The notes under the pieces were generated by a model. It was not told the origin of the DNA, searched no databases, and saw only the letters and a list, made by a program, of their open reading frames with translations. 37,927 bases of DNA from Candidatus Hydrogenedentota bacterium (GTDB lineage: Bacteria > Hydrogenedentota > Hydrogenedentia > Hydrogenedentales > CAITNO01), in NCBI GenBank assembly GCA_018056705.1, contig JAGPFE010000032.1:1-37927 (forward strand). Direction: 5' to 3'. The stretch's first letter is position 1. The number at the start of each line of letters is the position of its first letter. Of the stretch, positions 1 through 7,828 are shown piece after piece. The translations under genes were made by a program, and so were the position numbers.

Positions 1-850
1 CCAGTTCCTGGTCCAGTTCCAGTCGCCGCAGGTTCAGTTGCTCGGCCTCGGCTTCCAGGCTGCCCAGTTCCGCCGAAGCCGCGGCGTACTGGTTCTGGGC
101 CTCGGCCAGTTGCCCGGCGACATCTTCGAGCCTGTTGAGCAACTCATTGTGTTTAAGCCACGCGTCGCGCACTTCGAGCACTTTGAGTTCCGTGGTCAGT
201 TCGCGGTAACGGGTGGCCGCGTTGACCTGCCGCTTGAGATGACGCATCTGCCGTTCCACCTCGGCGATGATATCCCCGAGGCGCGTCATGTTCTGGTCTG
301 CCGACTCCAGGCGCCGCGCGGCCAGTTTTTTCCGGGTCTTGTACTTGATGATGCCGGCCGCTTCTTCAAACAGGAACCGGCGATCCTCGGGGCGGGAACT
401 GATAATCATGTCCACCTTTCCCTGGCCGATCAGGGAATAGGCGTTTGTGCCGATGCCGGTGTCCATGAACAACTCCTGGATATCCCGGAGGCGGCAGGGC
501 GTCTGGTTAATCAGGTACTCGCTCTCCCCGTCCCGGTACACCCGTCGGCAGACTTCCACTTCGCCATAGTCGATGGGCAACTGGCCGTCGCTGTTGTCGA
601 AGCCCAGCCGGACTTCGGCCATGCCCATAGCAGGCCGGTGGGCGGTGCCATTAAAGATGACGTCCTGCATGCTGCTGCCGCGCAGGGCCTTGGCGCTCTG
701 CTCTCCAAGGGCCCAGCGTAACGCGTCCAGGATATTGCTTTTCCCCGAACCGTTGGGACCCACAACGCACGTGATCCCCGGGCTCAGTTCGAGCACGGTA
801 GCATCAGCGAAAGATTTAAACCCATGCAGGGCAATGCGCTTGAAGTACAT
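1..850 (-). CDS. smc: Chromosome segregation protein SMC, N-terminal part (runs off the window)
   Basis: This is the 5' part of an SMC ATPase, the DNA-bridging subunit of the condensin-like SMC-ScpAB complex that compacts and segregates the nucleoid. Translated from the ATG whose complement ends at 850, it opens with MYFKRIALHGFKSFAD, the canonical SMC start. The Walker A motif GPNGSGKS is at residues 31-38, followed by DALRWALGEQSAKALRG, the usual SMC head sequence. The segment SLIGQGKVDMIISSRPEDRR (about residues 138-157) and FEEAAGIIKYK are also typical. From about residue 165 the protein becomes a charged heptad-like coiled coil, still running at the window edge, so about 283 residues of a protein normally near 1,150-1,200 are present. 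No strong Shine-Dalgarno is visible. A TATACT box on the minus strand at 946-951 may be its -10 element. It is divergent from the next gene. Confidence 0.95.
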   Translation of the reverse strand, partial: MYFKRIALHGFKSFADATVLELSPGITCVVGPNGSGKSNILDALRWALGEQSAKALRGSSMQDVIFNGTAHRPAMGMAEVRLGFDNSDGQLPIDYGEVEVCRRVYRDGESEYLINQTPCRLRDIQELFMDTGIGTNAYSLIGQGKVDMIISSRPEDRRFLFEEAAGIIKYKTRKKLAARRLESADQNMTRLGDIIAEVERQMRHLKRQVNAATRYRELTTELKVLEVRDAWLKHNELLNRLEDVAGQLAEAQNQYAAASAELGSLEAEAEQLNLRRLELDQEL

Positions 851-1375
851 GCAGGCAAAACCCCAACCCGCGGGAAACCGGAACGGTTCCGCCCGGGAAC
901 CAGGCAACTACCCGCGCCTGGCACCCGGCATTTCCGGGAACCGTAAGTATACACGATTCCGCCGCGGTCACTGTAAGCGCGCCTTCTGCTCCTTTCCCGG
1001 GGAGCCGGAAGACACGTTGACTGCGCGTCAGGTCATCACCCCTGCCATTTCAGTTCAGTCACCTGGTGGACTGCTCCTCACCCATTTCTACGGAGGCCTG
1101 CCTGACTGGAGGCACTGCTACCCCTCAAACAAGTGTGGTGCTTTTGCCTGAAGCGTCAACATGTCGCCGAACATCTTGTTTTCACCGGAGGGTTGTGCTT
1201 TCAAACGAAGTGCCGTCATACGGAAACTTTATTTTCATGTTGAGCCAGCCCGGTCATTTCGTGCACAGCGAGAAATCTTCCTCCCGCCCCATCCACCCCA
1301 CCATGAAGGCGAGAAAATCCGTGCGCCGGCCCGGGGATGTCTCGGGTATACTGAGAAGGAACCGGGAATCATCGC
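851..1375. other. Intergenic region, 525 bp, no convincing gene
   Basis: This gap separates the divergent smc and histidine-kinase genes. Short open frames exist on both strands, but none has a ribosome-binding site or a recognisable product. It holds a possible minus-strand -10 (TATACT complement at 946-951) for smc and a plus-strand TATACT at 1347-1352 just before the kinase. It also contains a perfect 5-bp inverted repeat, GGAACgGTTCC, at 880-890 in the smc leader, and one copy of a dispersed repeat at 1253-1281. No tRNA or terminator was found. Confidence 0.6.
1253..1281 (+). repeat. Dispersed GTCATTTCG...GAGAAATCTT repeat, solitary copy
   Basis: The sequence begins GTCATTTCG and ends CAGCGAGAAATCTTCC. 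It matches the reverse complement of the element at 23641-23666 except for about three bases in the middle. It is a lone member of the repeat family clustered at 23527-23911. The family resembles short intergenic repeats seen across many bacterial genomes; its function is unknown. Confidence 0.7.
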
Positions 1376-2548
1376 ATGATATCGAACGAGCGCGAGCGGG
1401 AAGTGCGGATCGTGGTGGTGGACAGGGACCCGTCCGTAGCCGGGCGGATCCGCGCGGTGCTCGAGCAGGAGTTACCCCGCCATCTGGAATCCGGCGAGGC
1501 CTCCGCTCGCGTGGAGATTTTCGTGGCACCCACTCCCTGCCAGGGGTGCCGGGCCGTGTCCGAGTGGGCGCCCGCCCTGTTTTTCGTGGATACCCTCAGC
1601 CGGTGCGCCACGGGCCAGGACCTGCTTCGCCGGGTTCGCGAGGGCAACCAGGACGTGGGCATCGTGCTGACCAATCCGGACCTCGATCCTGATACCGCGC
1701 TTGATGCCGCGTGGCGGGGGGCATCCGCCGTTCTGTCCCGACCGTTCACCGACGGCCAGTTGCTCCGGGCTGCCCGCAAGGCCCTCGACTTTCATGATGG
1801 CCGTCGGGCTGAACGGGACACCCGGTACGCTTTCGCCCTGACCCTCGGCCATGAACTGAAATCCCCGCTGGACGCCGTCGAAATGATCCTGAACAACCTG
1901 GTATCCGGGTTCCTGGGAACCTTGAGTGAGCCCCAAATCGACGGTCTTCAGCGCGCCCTGGCCCGCATCCAGACCATGCGCGGCCTGATCACCGACTACC
2001 TGGACTGGTCTCGCCTGGGCGCCGAACGCCGCCGACGGAACCCGCGCGTGTTTCCAGCGGCGGAAGTGGTTCACAAGGTGATGGATCAAGCCGCGGAGGT
2101 CGCCCGGGACGCGGGCGTCGTGCTGCTGAGCGACGTGTCGCCGTCGATCCGCCTGCGCGCGGATCCCTGGGAAATCGAAGTGCTCCTGGGCAACCTGGTA
2201 TCCAACGCCATCAAGTACAACCGACCCAATGGCCGGGTGTTCATTCGGGTACAGGAAGATGATCACGCCGTGTCTTTTGAGGTGGAAGACACCGGTATCG
2301 GTATTGACCCGGCCGCGCTGGGACGGCTGTTCAAGCCTTTCAGCCGTCTGCGCGATCCCCGGGCCGAAGGAGTTTCCGGTTCCGGGCTTGGCCTGGCGAT
2401 CGCCCGGGAGATCGTTCTGCTGTATGACGGGGAGATCCTGGTGGAATCCACGCCGGACGTTGGCTCCTGTTTTACCGCGCGGTTGCGTCGTTGCCGGGGC
2501 GTCGACCTGCCCGGCGCCGCGATCCCCTGTCCCTTCGATGGCCCCTGA
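1376..2548 (+). CDS. Hybrid receiver-like / sensor histidine kinase, soluble
   Basis: This 390-residue protein has no membrane segment, so it should signal from the cytoplasm. Residues 10-140 look like a response-regulator receiver domain: an acidic start (VVVDRDP, 15-19), a likely phosphoacceptor Asp72 in LFFVDT, and RPF at 122-124 where receivers normally have KPF. Residues 150-215 form a HisKA dimerisation domain with His159 in LGHELKSPL. The ATPase domain shows the N box (NLVSNAIKYN), G1 (EDTGIGI) and G2 (SGSGLGLAI). The Lys-to-Arg change suggests altered or lost switching in the receiver. GAGAAGGA lies 15 bases before the ATG, which is far for a Shine-Dalgarno, so the start is only probable. 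No partner regulator is adjacent; the next gene is convergent 18 bp away. Confidence 0.85.
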   Translation: MISNEREREVRIVVVDRDPSVAGRIRAVLEQELPRHLESGEASARVEIFVAPTPCQGCRAVSEWAPALFFVDTLSRCATGQDLLRRVREGNQDVGIVLTNPDLDPDTALDAAWRGASAVLSRPFTDGQLLRAARKALDFHDGRRAERDTRYAFALTLGHELKSPLDAVEMILNNLVSGFLGTLSEPQIDGLQRALARIQTMRGLITDYLDWSRLGAERRRRNPRVFPAAEVVHKVMDQAAEVARDAGVVLLSDVSPSIRLRADPWEIEVLLGNLVSNAIKYNRPNGRVFIRVQEDDHAVSFEVEDTGIGIDPAALGRLFKPFSRLRDPRAEGVSGSGLGLAIAREIVLLYDGEILVESTPDVGSCFTARLRRCRGVDLPGAAIPCPFDGP

Positions 2549-2566
2549 TCCGGCGCGACGCGGGGG

Positions 2567-3085
2567 TCAGTCTACCCGTTCCGCGGGCATCCCCTGCGCC
2601 TTAAGTTGGGTGCCGTCCCATTCCAGGTGAATCTCGTTACCCATGACGTTGATCGTGATGATCCCGTTCTCCAGGTGATAACGGGTGATCAGTCCGCCGG
2701 GGGCATAAGGCTCCAGTTTCGGGGAAACGATCCGGACGCGGTCGGCATCCAGAAACCATAGTCGATGGTCTCCGGCCCGCCACGCGGTCCCGGCCAGAGC
2801 CCGATGGCTAGGATCGGATATACCTTCGGTCGGATCGCTCGCGACTGGTGGAATCTTTCGGGACTCGGGCCCGCTACCCTCCGGTGCCGGGCCACTGGCG
2901 ACCGGCGCCGTGGAAAGCGTATTTCCGGGCTTTACCTCGTCGCTCGCGCCACCGCAACCGGTGATACCCCCAGATATGCCGGCCAGTATCGCCAGCACCA
3001 TGGTCCGGCATAGCCACCGGAAAGGCCAGCCTGGCGGGGCTGGCGACCGGGAATCCTTTCGATCTGTCAAGAAATAGAACCCCAT
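2567..3085 (-). CDS. Small hypothetical lipoprotein
   Basis: A 172-residue protein of unknown function. The N-terminus has a basic stretch, a hydrophobic segment and a lipobox (GITGCGG), so it is probably a lipoprotein. After the Cys comes a low-complexity Pro/Ser/Gly-rich linker of about 45 residues, then a compact C-terminal domain of about 75 residues with alternating beta-like segments (TAWRAGDHRLWFLDADRVRI, ITINVMGNEIHLEWDG). The pattern of a trapped lipoprotein followed by a small beta domain recalls META/lipocalin-like lipoproteins, but no specific family was recognised. The start at 3085 is chosen for a preceding AGGGAAAA and because it keeps a positively charged leader. An internal ATG at 3001 would also leave a usable signal peptide. 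It is divergent from the acetolactate-synthase-type gene, sharing about 130 bp. Confidence 0.65.
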   Translation of the reverse strand: MGFYFLTDRKDSRSPAPPGWPFRWLCRTMVLAILAGISGGITGCGGASDEVKPGNTLSTAPVASGPAPEGSGPESRKIPPVASDPTEGISDPSHRALAGTAWRAGDHRLWFLDADRVRIVSPKLEPYAPGGLITRYHLENGIITINVMGNEIHLEWDGTQLKAQGMPAERVD

Positions 3086-3104
3086 TACGCGCTGTTTTCC
3101 CTGA

Positions 3105-3133
3105 TTGACGTATCGTGTAAGATACCATAAAAT
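3105..3133 (+). promoter_or_regulatory. Sigma-70-type promoter for the acetolactate synthase / aldehyde dehydrogenase operon
   Basis: TTGACG (3105-3110), a 17-bp spacer and TAAAAT (3128-3133) match the housekeeping promoter consensus closely. The spacer contains a perfect inverted repeat, GTATC-gtgtaa-GATAC (3110-3125), so a repressor binding there would occlude the polymerase. The leader of roughly 75 bases contains a hairpin CCCGG/CCGGG (3186-3203) immediately before the Shine-Dalgarno AGGGAG (3205-3210). Confidence 0.7.
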
Positions 3134-3215
3134 GCCGGTGGCCCGGTTACCCAAGCGGTGTGGCGATTTATGGCGATAGTATGAGCCCGGACGCGTACCC
3201 GGGTAGGGAGATCTT

Positions 3216-4853
3216 ATGAACGCGGCGGAATTATTCGTCAAGTGCCTGGAGGAGGAAGGGGTACGGTACATTTTCGGATTGCCGGGCGAGGAAAACGCCC
3301 ACCTGATGATGGCGCTGGACAAATCGGCCATCCGCTTCATCATGACCCGTCACGAGCAGGCCGCCGCGTTCATGGCCGAAACCTATGGAAAACTGACCGG
3401 CGAGTCGGGCGTATGCCTGAGCACGCTGGGACCGGGCGCCACCAACCTGGTCACCGGCGTGGCCAGCGCGAACAGTGACCGCGCGCCCATGGTGGTTATC
3501 ACGGGGCAGGCCGACATTCACCGCCAGCACAAGGAGAGCCACCAGCATATTGATATCGTTTCCATGTTCCGTCCCATTACCAAGTGGGCGACCCCGGTCC
3601 TGCACCCGGACAATATCCCCGAGGTCGTGCGCCGTGCCTTCAAGCAGGCCGAACGCGAAAAACCGGGTGCCTGTCACATCGAGTTGTCCGACGACATCGC
3701 CGCGTTGCCCGCCACTAAAAATCCCGTCAAGAAGAACTACCTCCGGCGTTCCGTGGCCGACGACAAGATCGTGAACATGGCCATGTCGGTTATCCGGAAT
3801 GCCCGGGCGCCCATTATCCTGGCGGGGAACGGGGCCATTCGTACTCGGGCATCCAAGCAGTTGCGCATTTTTTCCGAGATGACCCGCATCCCCGTGATCA
3901 GCACCTACATGGGCAAGGGGTGTGTTTCCCGGCACGCCGAGGAATGCGTTTTCACGATCGGGATGCAGCCCCGGTCCCTGGCCAATGCCGCCATCGAGGC
4001 ATCGGACGTGGTCATCACCGTTGGCTACGACCTGGTGGAGTTCCTGCCCCGGCTGTGGAACAAGTGGAACGACAAGAAAATCGTGCACATCGATTTCCTC
4101 CCGGCCGTGGTCGATCAGAATTATCAGCTTGAAGCCGAAGTCATCGGCGACCTTGCCCACACCCTCTGGATGATGAACGAGCGAATCCGGTCCAATCCCC
4201 AGCAGTGGGACCACAAGGTTGCCCGGGCGGTTCGGCAGAAAATGCTGGAACTGTTCGAAGAGTACAAGGACGACCATACCGAGGGGATCGTGAAGCCCCA
4301 GAAAATCCTGTGGGACGTGCGCCAGGCCCTGGGCCCGGAGGACATCCTGCTCAGCGACGTCGGTACCCACAAGATGTGGATCGCCCAGTACTACCATTGT
4401 GATGAACCCAACACCTGCCTGATCCCCAACGGCTTCTGCTCCATGGGCGGGAGCCTGCCCGGGGCCATCGCCGCCAAGATGGTTTTTCCGGATCGCCGTG
4501 TCATGGCCATATCAGGCGACGGCGGGTTCCTGATGAACGTCCAGGAACTGGAAACCGCCGTGCGCTACCGGGCAAACATTGTTGTCATGGTGTGGGTGGA
4601 TAACGGGTACAACCTGATCGAGTGGAAGCAGGTCAACGAGTTCGGTCATCACACGGATTGTTCTTTCCAAAACCCGGACTTCGTCAAGCTTGCCGAAAGT
4701 TTCGGATGCGCGGGATTCCAGGTGGAACGGTCGGCAGACCTCGCCGCGACCATCGAAAAAGCCTTCCATTGCGGCAAACCGGCGGTGGTCGCCGTGCCCG
4801 TCGACTATCGCGAAAACGACCGGTTGATCGAACGGATCCGGGTAACCGTGTAG
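3216..4853 (+). CDS. Thiamine-diphosphate-dependent acetolactate synthase-type enzyme
   Basis: A 545-residue member of the TPP enzyme family, full length for an acetolactate synthase catalytic subunit. This family decarboxylates pyruvate on TPP and transfers the hydroxyethyl group to a second 2-oxo acid. The catalytic Glu47 lies in TRHEQAAAFMAE. The middle domain has GNGAIRTRASKQL. The C-terminal TPP/Mg motif is GDGGFLMN with the partner Asn in VWVDNGYNL. The ending VPVDYRENDRL closely resembles the FAD-independent catabolic AlsS type rather than biosynthetic IlvB, and no regulatory small-subunit (ilvN) gene is adjacent. The Shine-Dalgarno AGGGAG lies 5 bases before the ATG. An aldehyde dehydrogenase gene follows after 25 bp, apparently in the same operon, so a substrate or product other than acetolactate, such as an aldehyde adduct, is possible. 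Confidence 0.85.
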   Translation: MNAAELFVKCLEEEGVRYIFGLPGEENAHLMMALDKSAIRFIMTRHEQAAAFMAETYGKLTGESGVCLSTLGPGATNLVTGVASANSDRAPMVVITGQADIHRQHKESHQHIDIVSMFRPITKWATPVLHPDNIPEVVRRAFKQAEREKPGACHIELSDDIAALPATKNPVKKNYLRRSVADDKIVNMAMSVIRNARAPIILAGNGAIRTRASKQLRIFSEMTRIPVISTYMGKGCVSRHAEECVFTIGMQPRSLANAAIEASDVVITVGYDLVEFLPRLWNKWNDKKIVHIDFLPAVVDQNYQLEAEVIGDLAHTLWMMNERIRSNPQQWDHKVARAVRQKMLELFEEYKDDHTEGIVKPQKILWDVRQALGPEDILLSDVGTHKMWIAQYYHCDEPNTCLIPNGFCSMGGSLPGAIAAKMVFPDRRVMAISGDGGFLMNVQELETAVRYRANIVVMVWVDNGYNLIEWKQVNEFGHHTDCSFQNPDFVKLAESFGCAGFQVERSADLAATIEKAFHCGKPAVVAVPVDYRENDRLIERIRVTV

Positions 4854-4878
4854 CCCCGGTATGCAGAGGAGCCATGAC

Positions 4879-6318
4879 ATGCTGAAACCCCAGTATCCCT
4901 ATTACCTGGCCAACGAGCCGCGCGTTCCAAACGACGACCTGCCCGTGATGGACAAGTACACGGGGGAAATCGCCTGCCGGGTCGCCCTGGCCGACGCCCG
5001 GGCCATTGACGAGGCTATCTCCGCCGCCGTCCAGGCCGCGCCCGCCATGGCCGCCATGGCCGCCTGCGATCGCCAGGCCGTGCTGGAGCATTGCGTGTCC
5101 CGCTTCCGCCAGCGGTTCGATGAACTGGCTTACTCGCTGTGTGTTGAAGGAGGAAAACCCATCAAGGACGCCCGGGGAGAAGTCTCCAGGCTGATCGACA
5201 CGTTCAAAACGGCCGCCGAAGCCGCCGTGGATATCACCGGCGAAGTGATTCCCATGGACCGGAGCGCCCGCGCGAAAAACTACCGGGGCATGTGGAAACG
5301 GGTACCCATCGGTCCCTGTTCTTTCATTTCGCCCTTCAACTTCCCGCTGAACCTTGCGGCGCACAAGGTCGCGCCGGCCCTCGCGGTCGGTTGTCCCTTC
5401 GTACTCAAACCCGCCAGCCTGACGCCCATCGGCGCGCTGATCATCGGCGAAATCCTCGCCGAAACCGACCTGCCCAAGGGCGCGTTCTCGATCCTGCCCT
5501 GCCGGCGGGATGGCGCGGACCTCTTCACCACCGACGAGCGGCTGAAGTTGTTGAGTTTCACCGGATCGCCGGAAGTAGGGTGGGACCTTAAGGCCCGGGC
5601 CGGCAAGAAAAAGGTCATCCTTGAACTGGGCGGCAACGCGGCCGTCGTGATCGACGAGACCTGGGACAACCTCGATGACGCCGTGGAGCGCTGCGTGATC
5701 GGGGCGTTTTACCAGTCCGGGCAGAGTTGCATCAGCGTGCAGCGGATCCTGCTGCACGAATCGATCTACGACGCCTTCCGCGATAAATTCGTGGCGGCCG
5801 TCTCCAAGCTGAAACACGGCGATCCGAAGGAGGAAGACACGTTCATCGGTCCCGTGATTTCCGACGCGGAGGCCGAACGCATGGAGCGGTGGATCAGGAG
5901 CGCCGTGGCCGCCGGTGCCCGCGTGCTGTGCGGCGGTTCCCGGCAGGGGCGCATGGTACAGGCCACGGTGCTGGAAAACGTGCCCGTCACGGAACCGGCC
6001 TATGCCGAAGAATTCTTCGGACCCATGGCCCTGCTCAAGCCATTCCGGACCTTTGACGAAGCGCTTGCCGAAGTCAACAACAGCCGTTTCGGCCTTCAGG
6101 CAGGCGTGTTTACGCGGGATATATACCGGGCCAACAGGGCCTGGGATGTTCTGGAGGTCGGCGGCGTGGTGATTGGCGACGTGCCCTCCTGGCGAGTGGA
6201 CCACATGCCCTACGGTGGCGTCAAGGACAGCGGTATCGGCCGCGAGGGCATCCGTTACGCGATTGAAGACATGACCGAACTTCGCCTGATGGTTCTGCGC
6301 GTGCCGCCTCGCGCCTGA
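4879..6318 (+). CDS. NAD(P)-dependent aldehyde dehydrogenase
   Basis: A 479-residue aldehyde dehydrogenase that would oxidise an aldehyde to an acid (or acyl-CoA) with NAD(P)+. The general-base Glu is in LELGGNAAVVID and the nucleophilic Cys in SGQSCISVQRI. The cofactor-fold signatures SPFNFPLNLAAHKVAPAL and FTGSPEVG and the C-terminal EEFFGP are all present. The SGQSCISVQR signature and the ending GIGREGIRYA place it near the lactaldehyde / phosphonoacetaldehyde / succinate-semialdehyde branch; the actual substrate cannot be told. The start at 4879 is preferred over an in-frame ATG at 4861 because AGGAG (4867-4871) is 7 bases upstream. It is 25 bp behind the TPP enzyme gene and is followed by a terminator, so the two form a tight two-gene operon and may process the same metabolite. 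Confidence 0.9.
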   Translation: MLKPQYPYYLANEPRVPNDDLPVMDKYTGEIACRVALADARAIDEAISAAVQAAPAMAAMAACDRQAVLEHCVSRFRQRFDELAYSLCVEGGKPIKDARGEVSRLIDTFKTAAEAAVDITGEVIPMDRSARAKNYRGMWKRVPIGPCSFISPFNFPLNLAAHKVAPALAVGCPFVLKPASLTPIGALIIGEILAETDLPKGAFSILPCRRDGADLFTTDERLKLLSFTGSPEVGWDLKARAGKKKVILELGGNAAVVIDETWDNLDDAVERCVIGAFYQSGQSCISVQRILLHESIYDAFRDKFVAAVSKLKHGDPKEEDTFIGPVISDAEAERMERWIRSAVAAGARVLCGGSRQGRMVQATVLENVPVTEPAYAEEFFGPMALLKPFRTFDEALAEVNNSRFGLQAGVFTRDIYRANRAWDVLEVGGVVIGDVPSWRVDHMPYGGVKDSGIGREGIRYAIEDMTELRLMVLRVPPRA

Positions 6319-6341
6319 CCCTTATTACTTTTGTCCCGCAG

Positions 6342-6380
6342 CGCCCGCGTGGGGCACGCTCACGCGGGCGGTTTCATTTC
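6342..6380 (+). terminator. Hairpin terminator after the TPP enzyme / aldehyde dehydrogenase operon
   Basis: A perfect 10-bp stem, CGCCCGCGTG (6342-6351) with CACGCGGGCG (6361-6370), encloses a 9-base loop and is followed by GTTTCATTTC. The T content of the tail is modest but the stem is very strong. It lies 24 bp beyond the aldehyde dehydrogenase stop and before the next promoter. Confidence 0.7.
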
Positions 6381-6402
6381 CGGCGGACATCCGCGCGGGA
6401 AC

Positions 6403-6432
6403 TTGACACGTTTCCAGATTCAGGCATATAAC
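6403..6432 (+). promoter_or_regulatory. Sigma-70 promoter of alanine dehydrogenase
   Basis: A perfect -35 TTGACA (6403-6408) and TATAAC (6427-6432) are separated by 18 bp. Transcription would start near 6440, giving a leader of about 40 bases to the ATG at 6479. Confidence 0.75.
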
Positions 6433-6478
6433 ATACTCTAGAATCAAGGCGTCCGGCGCGCGGATGGGAGGAACCACC

Positions 6479-7567
6479 ATGATTATTGGCGTACCGAAAG
6501 AAATCAAGACAGCGGAAGCCCGGGTGGGGATGGTGCCATCAGGGGTGGCGGCCTTCGTGAGCCACGGGCACCGGGTGCTGGTCGAACAGGGCGCGGGCCT
6601 GGGCAGCGGCATCACCGATGAGCAGTACGCGGCAGCGGGAGCGGAACTCCTGGCCAGCGCGGCAGAGGTCTGGAACCGGGCGGACATGGTAGTCAAGGTC
6701 AAGGAGCCCGTCGGTCCCGAGTACGATTACCTTCGCCCTGGTCTCATCCTGTACACCTACCTGCACCTGGCGTCCAGCGAGGTGCTCACCAAGGCCCTGC
6801 TGGAGAAAAAGGTTACGGCCATTGGCTACGAAACCATCCAGCTGGACGACGGCAGCCTGCCTTTGCTGACGCCGATGAGCGAGGTCGCGGGACGCCTGGC
6901 CGTTCAGAAGGGCGCGTGGTGCCTGGAAGCGGTAAACGGCGGCCAGGGGATCCTGCTGGGCGGCGTTTCGGGCGTGAAGCCAGCCCAGGTGGTCATTCTC
7001 GGGGCGGGCGTGGCCGGAACCAACGCGTGCCAGATTGCCGCCGGCATGGGGGCGCATGTCACGGTCATCGACATCAACCCCGCGCGACTGCGTTACCTGC
7101 AGGACATCATGCAGGGCCGGGTGACCACGCTGATGTCGAACCGGGCGAACATCGCCGAGGAAGTCAGCAAGGCTGACCTGGTTATCGGGTCCGTCCTCGT
7201 GCCCGGGGCACGGGCGCCCAAGCTGATCACGGAAGACATGGTCCCAGGTTCCGCTTTCATCGATATTGCCATTGACCAGGGCGGTTGCGCTGAAACCTCC
7301 CGTGCCACTACCCACAATGACCCGGTCTACCGGGTGCACGACGTGGTGCATTACTGCGTGACCAACATGCCCGGCGCGGTGCCTCGCACCTCGACCTACG
7401 CCCTGACCAACGTTACCACCGGATATGGGCTAGCCCTTGCCGATAAGGGGTTTGAACGGGCCATCGCGCAGGATGCCGCGTTGCGACGCGGCGTCAATAC
7501 CCTGAACGGCCAAATTACCTGCCGGGCCGTGGCCGAATCCCTCGGGATGACCTGGCGGGAATTGTAG
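6479..7567 (+). CDS. ald: Alanine dehydrogenase
   Basis: A 362-residue NAD-dependent L-alanine dehydrogenase catalysing alanine + NAD+ + H2O to pyruvate + ammonium + NADH. The N-terminal signature [17 protein letters not shown] is diagnostic. The substrate-binding residues are visible as Lys in MVVKVKEPV and His in YTYLHLAS. The Rossmann motif [13 protein letters not shown] and the AlaDH-type segment [20 protein letters not shown] are intact. The start at 6479 is chosen over an in-frame ATG at 6464 because GGGAGG (6466-6471) lies 7 bases upstream. The gene has its own promoter. Its physical closeness to a pyruvate-consuming TPP enzyme suggests, but does not prove, joint involvement in pyruvate metabolism. 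Two weak hairpins at 7667-7686 (CTGAAAA/TTTTCAG) and 7689-7703 follow the gene and may end transcription. Confidence 0.95.
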   Translation: MIIGVPKEIKTAEARVGMVPSGVAAFVSHGHRVLVEQGAGLGSGITDEQYAAAGAELLASAAEVWNRADMVVKVKEPVGPEYDYLRPGLILYTYLHLASSEVLTKALLEKKVTAIGYETIQLDDGSLPLLTPMSEVAGRLAVQKGAWCLEAVNGGQGILLGGVSGVKPAQVVILGAGVAGTNACQIAAGMGAHVTVIDINPARLRYLQDIMQGRVTTLMSNRANIAEEVSKADLVIGSVLVPGARAPKLITEDMVPGSAFIDIAIDQGGCAETSRATTHNDPVYRVHDVVHYCVTNMPGAVPRTSTYALTNVTTGYGLALADKGFERAIAQDAALRRGVNTLNGQITCRAVAESLGMTWREL

Positions 7568-7666
7568 CCGGTTTCCGGGATATTTTTTTTCGCGTCTGGC
7601 GGCATCCAGTGCGGGTTTGCGCTGCGGCTACACACCATATCTTGTGGGCCACGCCAGTCAGGCGGC

Positions 7667-7703
7667 CTGAAAAGGCTGCTTTTCAGCATACGAATCCCGT
7701 ATT
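7667..7703 (+). terminator. Candidate weak terminator hairpins after ald
   Basis: Two small stems lie in tandem: CTGAAAA (7667-7673) with TTTTCAG (7680-7686), and ATACG with CGTAT (7689-7703) followed by TTTTGG. Neither has a long GC stem, so this is only a suggestion. The rest of the 261-bp gap between ald and ftsK holds the ftsK promoter and an inverted repeat. Confidence 0.3.
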
Positions 7704-7736
7704 TTGGTACGGTGGCCACGCTTGCTCTCCGGTAGA

Positions 7737-7782
7737 AACCATATATAGTTAGAAATTTTCACCATAAACACAATATATGGTT
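7737..7782. promoter_or_regulatory. Inverted repeat AACCATATAT...ATATATGGTT touching the ftsK -35 box
   Basis: Two 10-bp arms in perfect inverted symmetry, at 7737-7746 and 7773-7782, are separated by 26 bp of AT-rich DNA in an otherwise GC-rich region. The right arm overlaps the first two bases of the ftsK -35 element. It is probably a binding site for a regulator that contacts two half-sites; the protein is unknown. Confidence 0.5.
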
Positions 7783-7809
7783 GATTTTTTGTCGGGCTTC
7801 TGATAAGAT
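7781..7809 (+). promoter_or_regulatory. Promoter of ftsK
   Basis: TTGATT (7781-7786), a 17-bp spacer and TAAGAT (7804-7809). The predicted transcript starts near 7816, only about a dozen bases before the ATG at 7829. This rules out the upstream TTG as the translation start. Confidence 0.65.
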
Positions 7810-7828
7810 AGAGAAACCGGAGCCTGAT

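Noticed and set aside
851..1375. Small open frames in the smc-kinase gap
   Set aside because: None has a ribosome-binding site or known homology; several run through the dispersed repeat.
3231..4397. Long antisense open frame opposite the TPP enzyme gene
   Set aside because: It is a shadow frame of codon-biased GC-rich coding DNA; the plus-strand protein is full-length and has intact motifs.
4684..6204. Long antisense open frame opposite the aldehyde dehydrogenase
   Set aside because: Repetitive His/Gly/Val composition and no start site; it mirrors the codon bias of the real gene.
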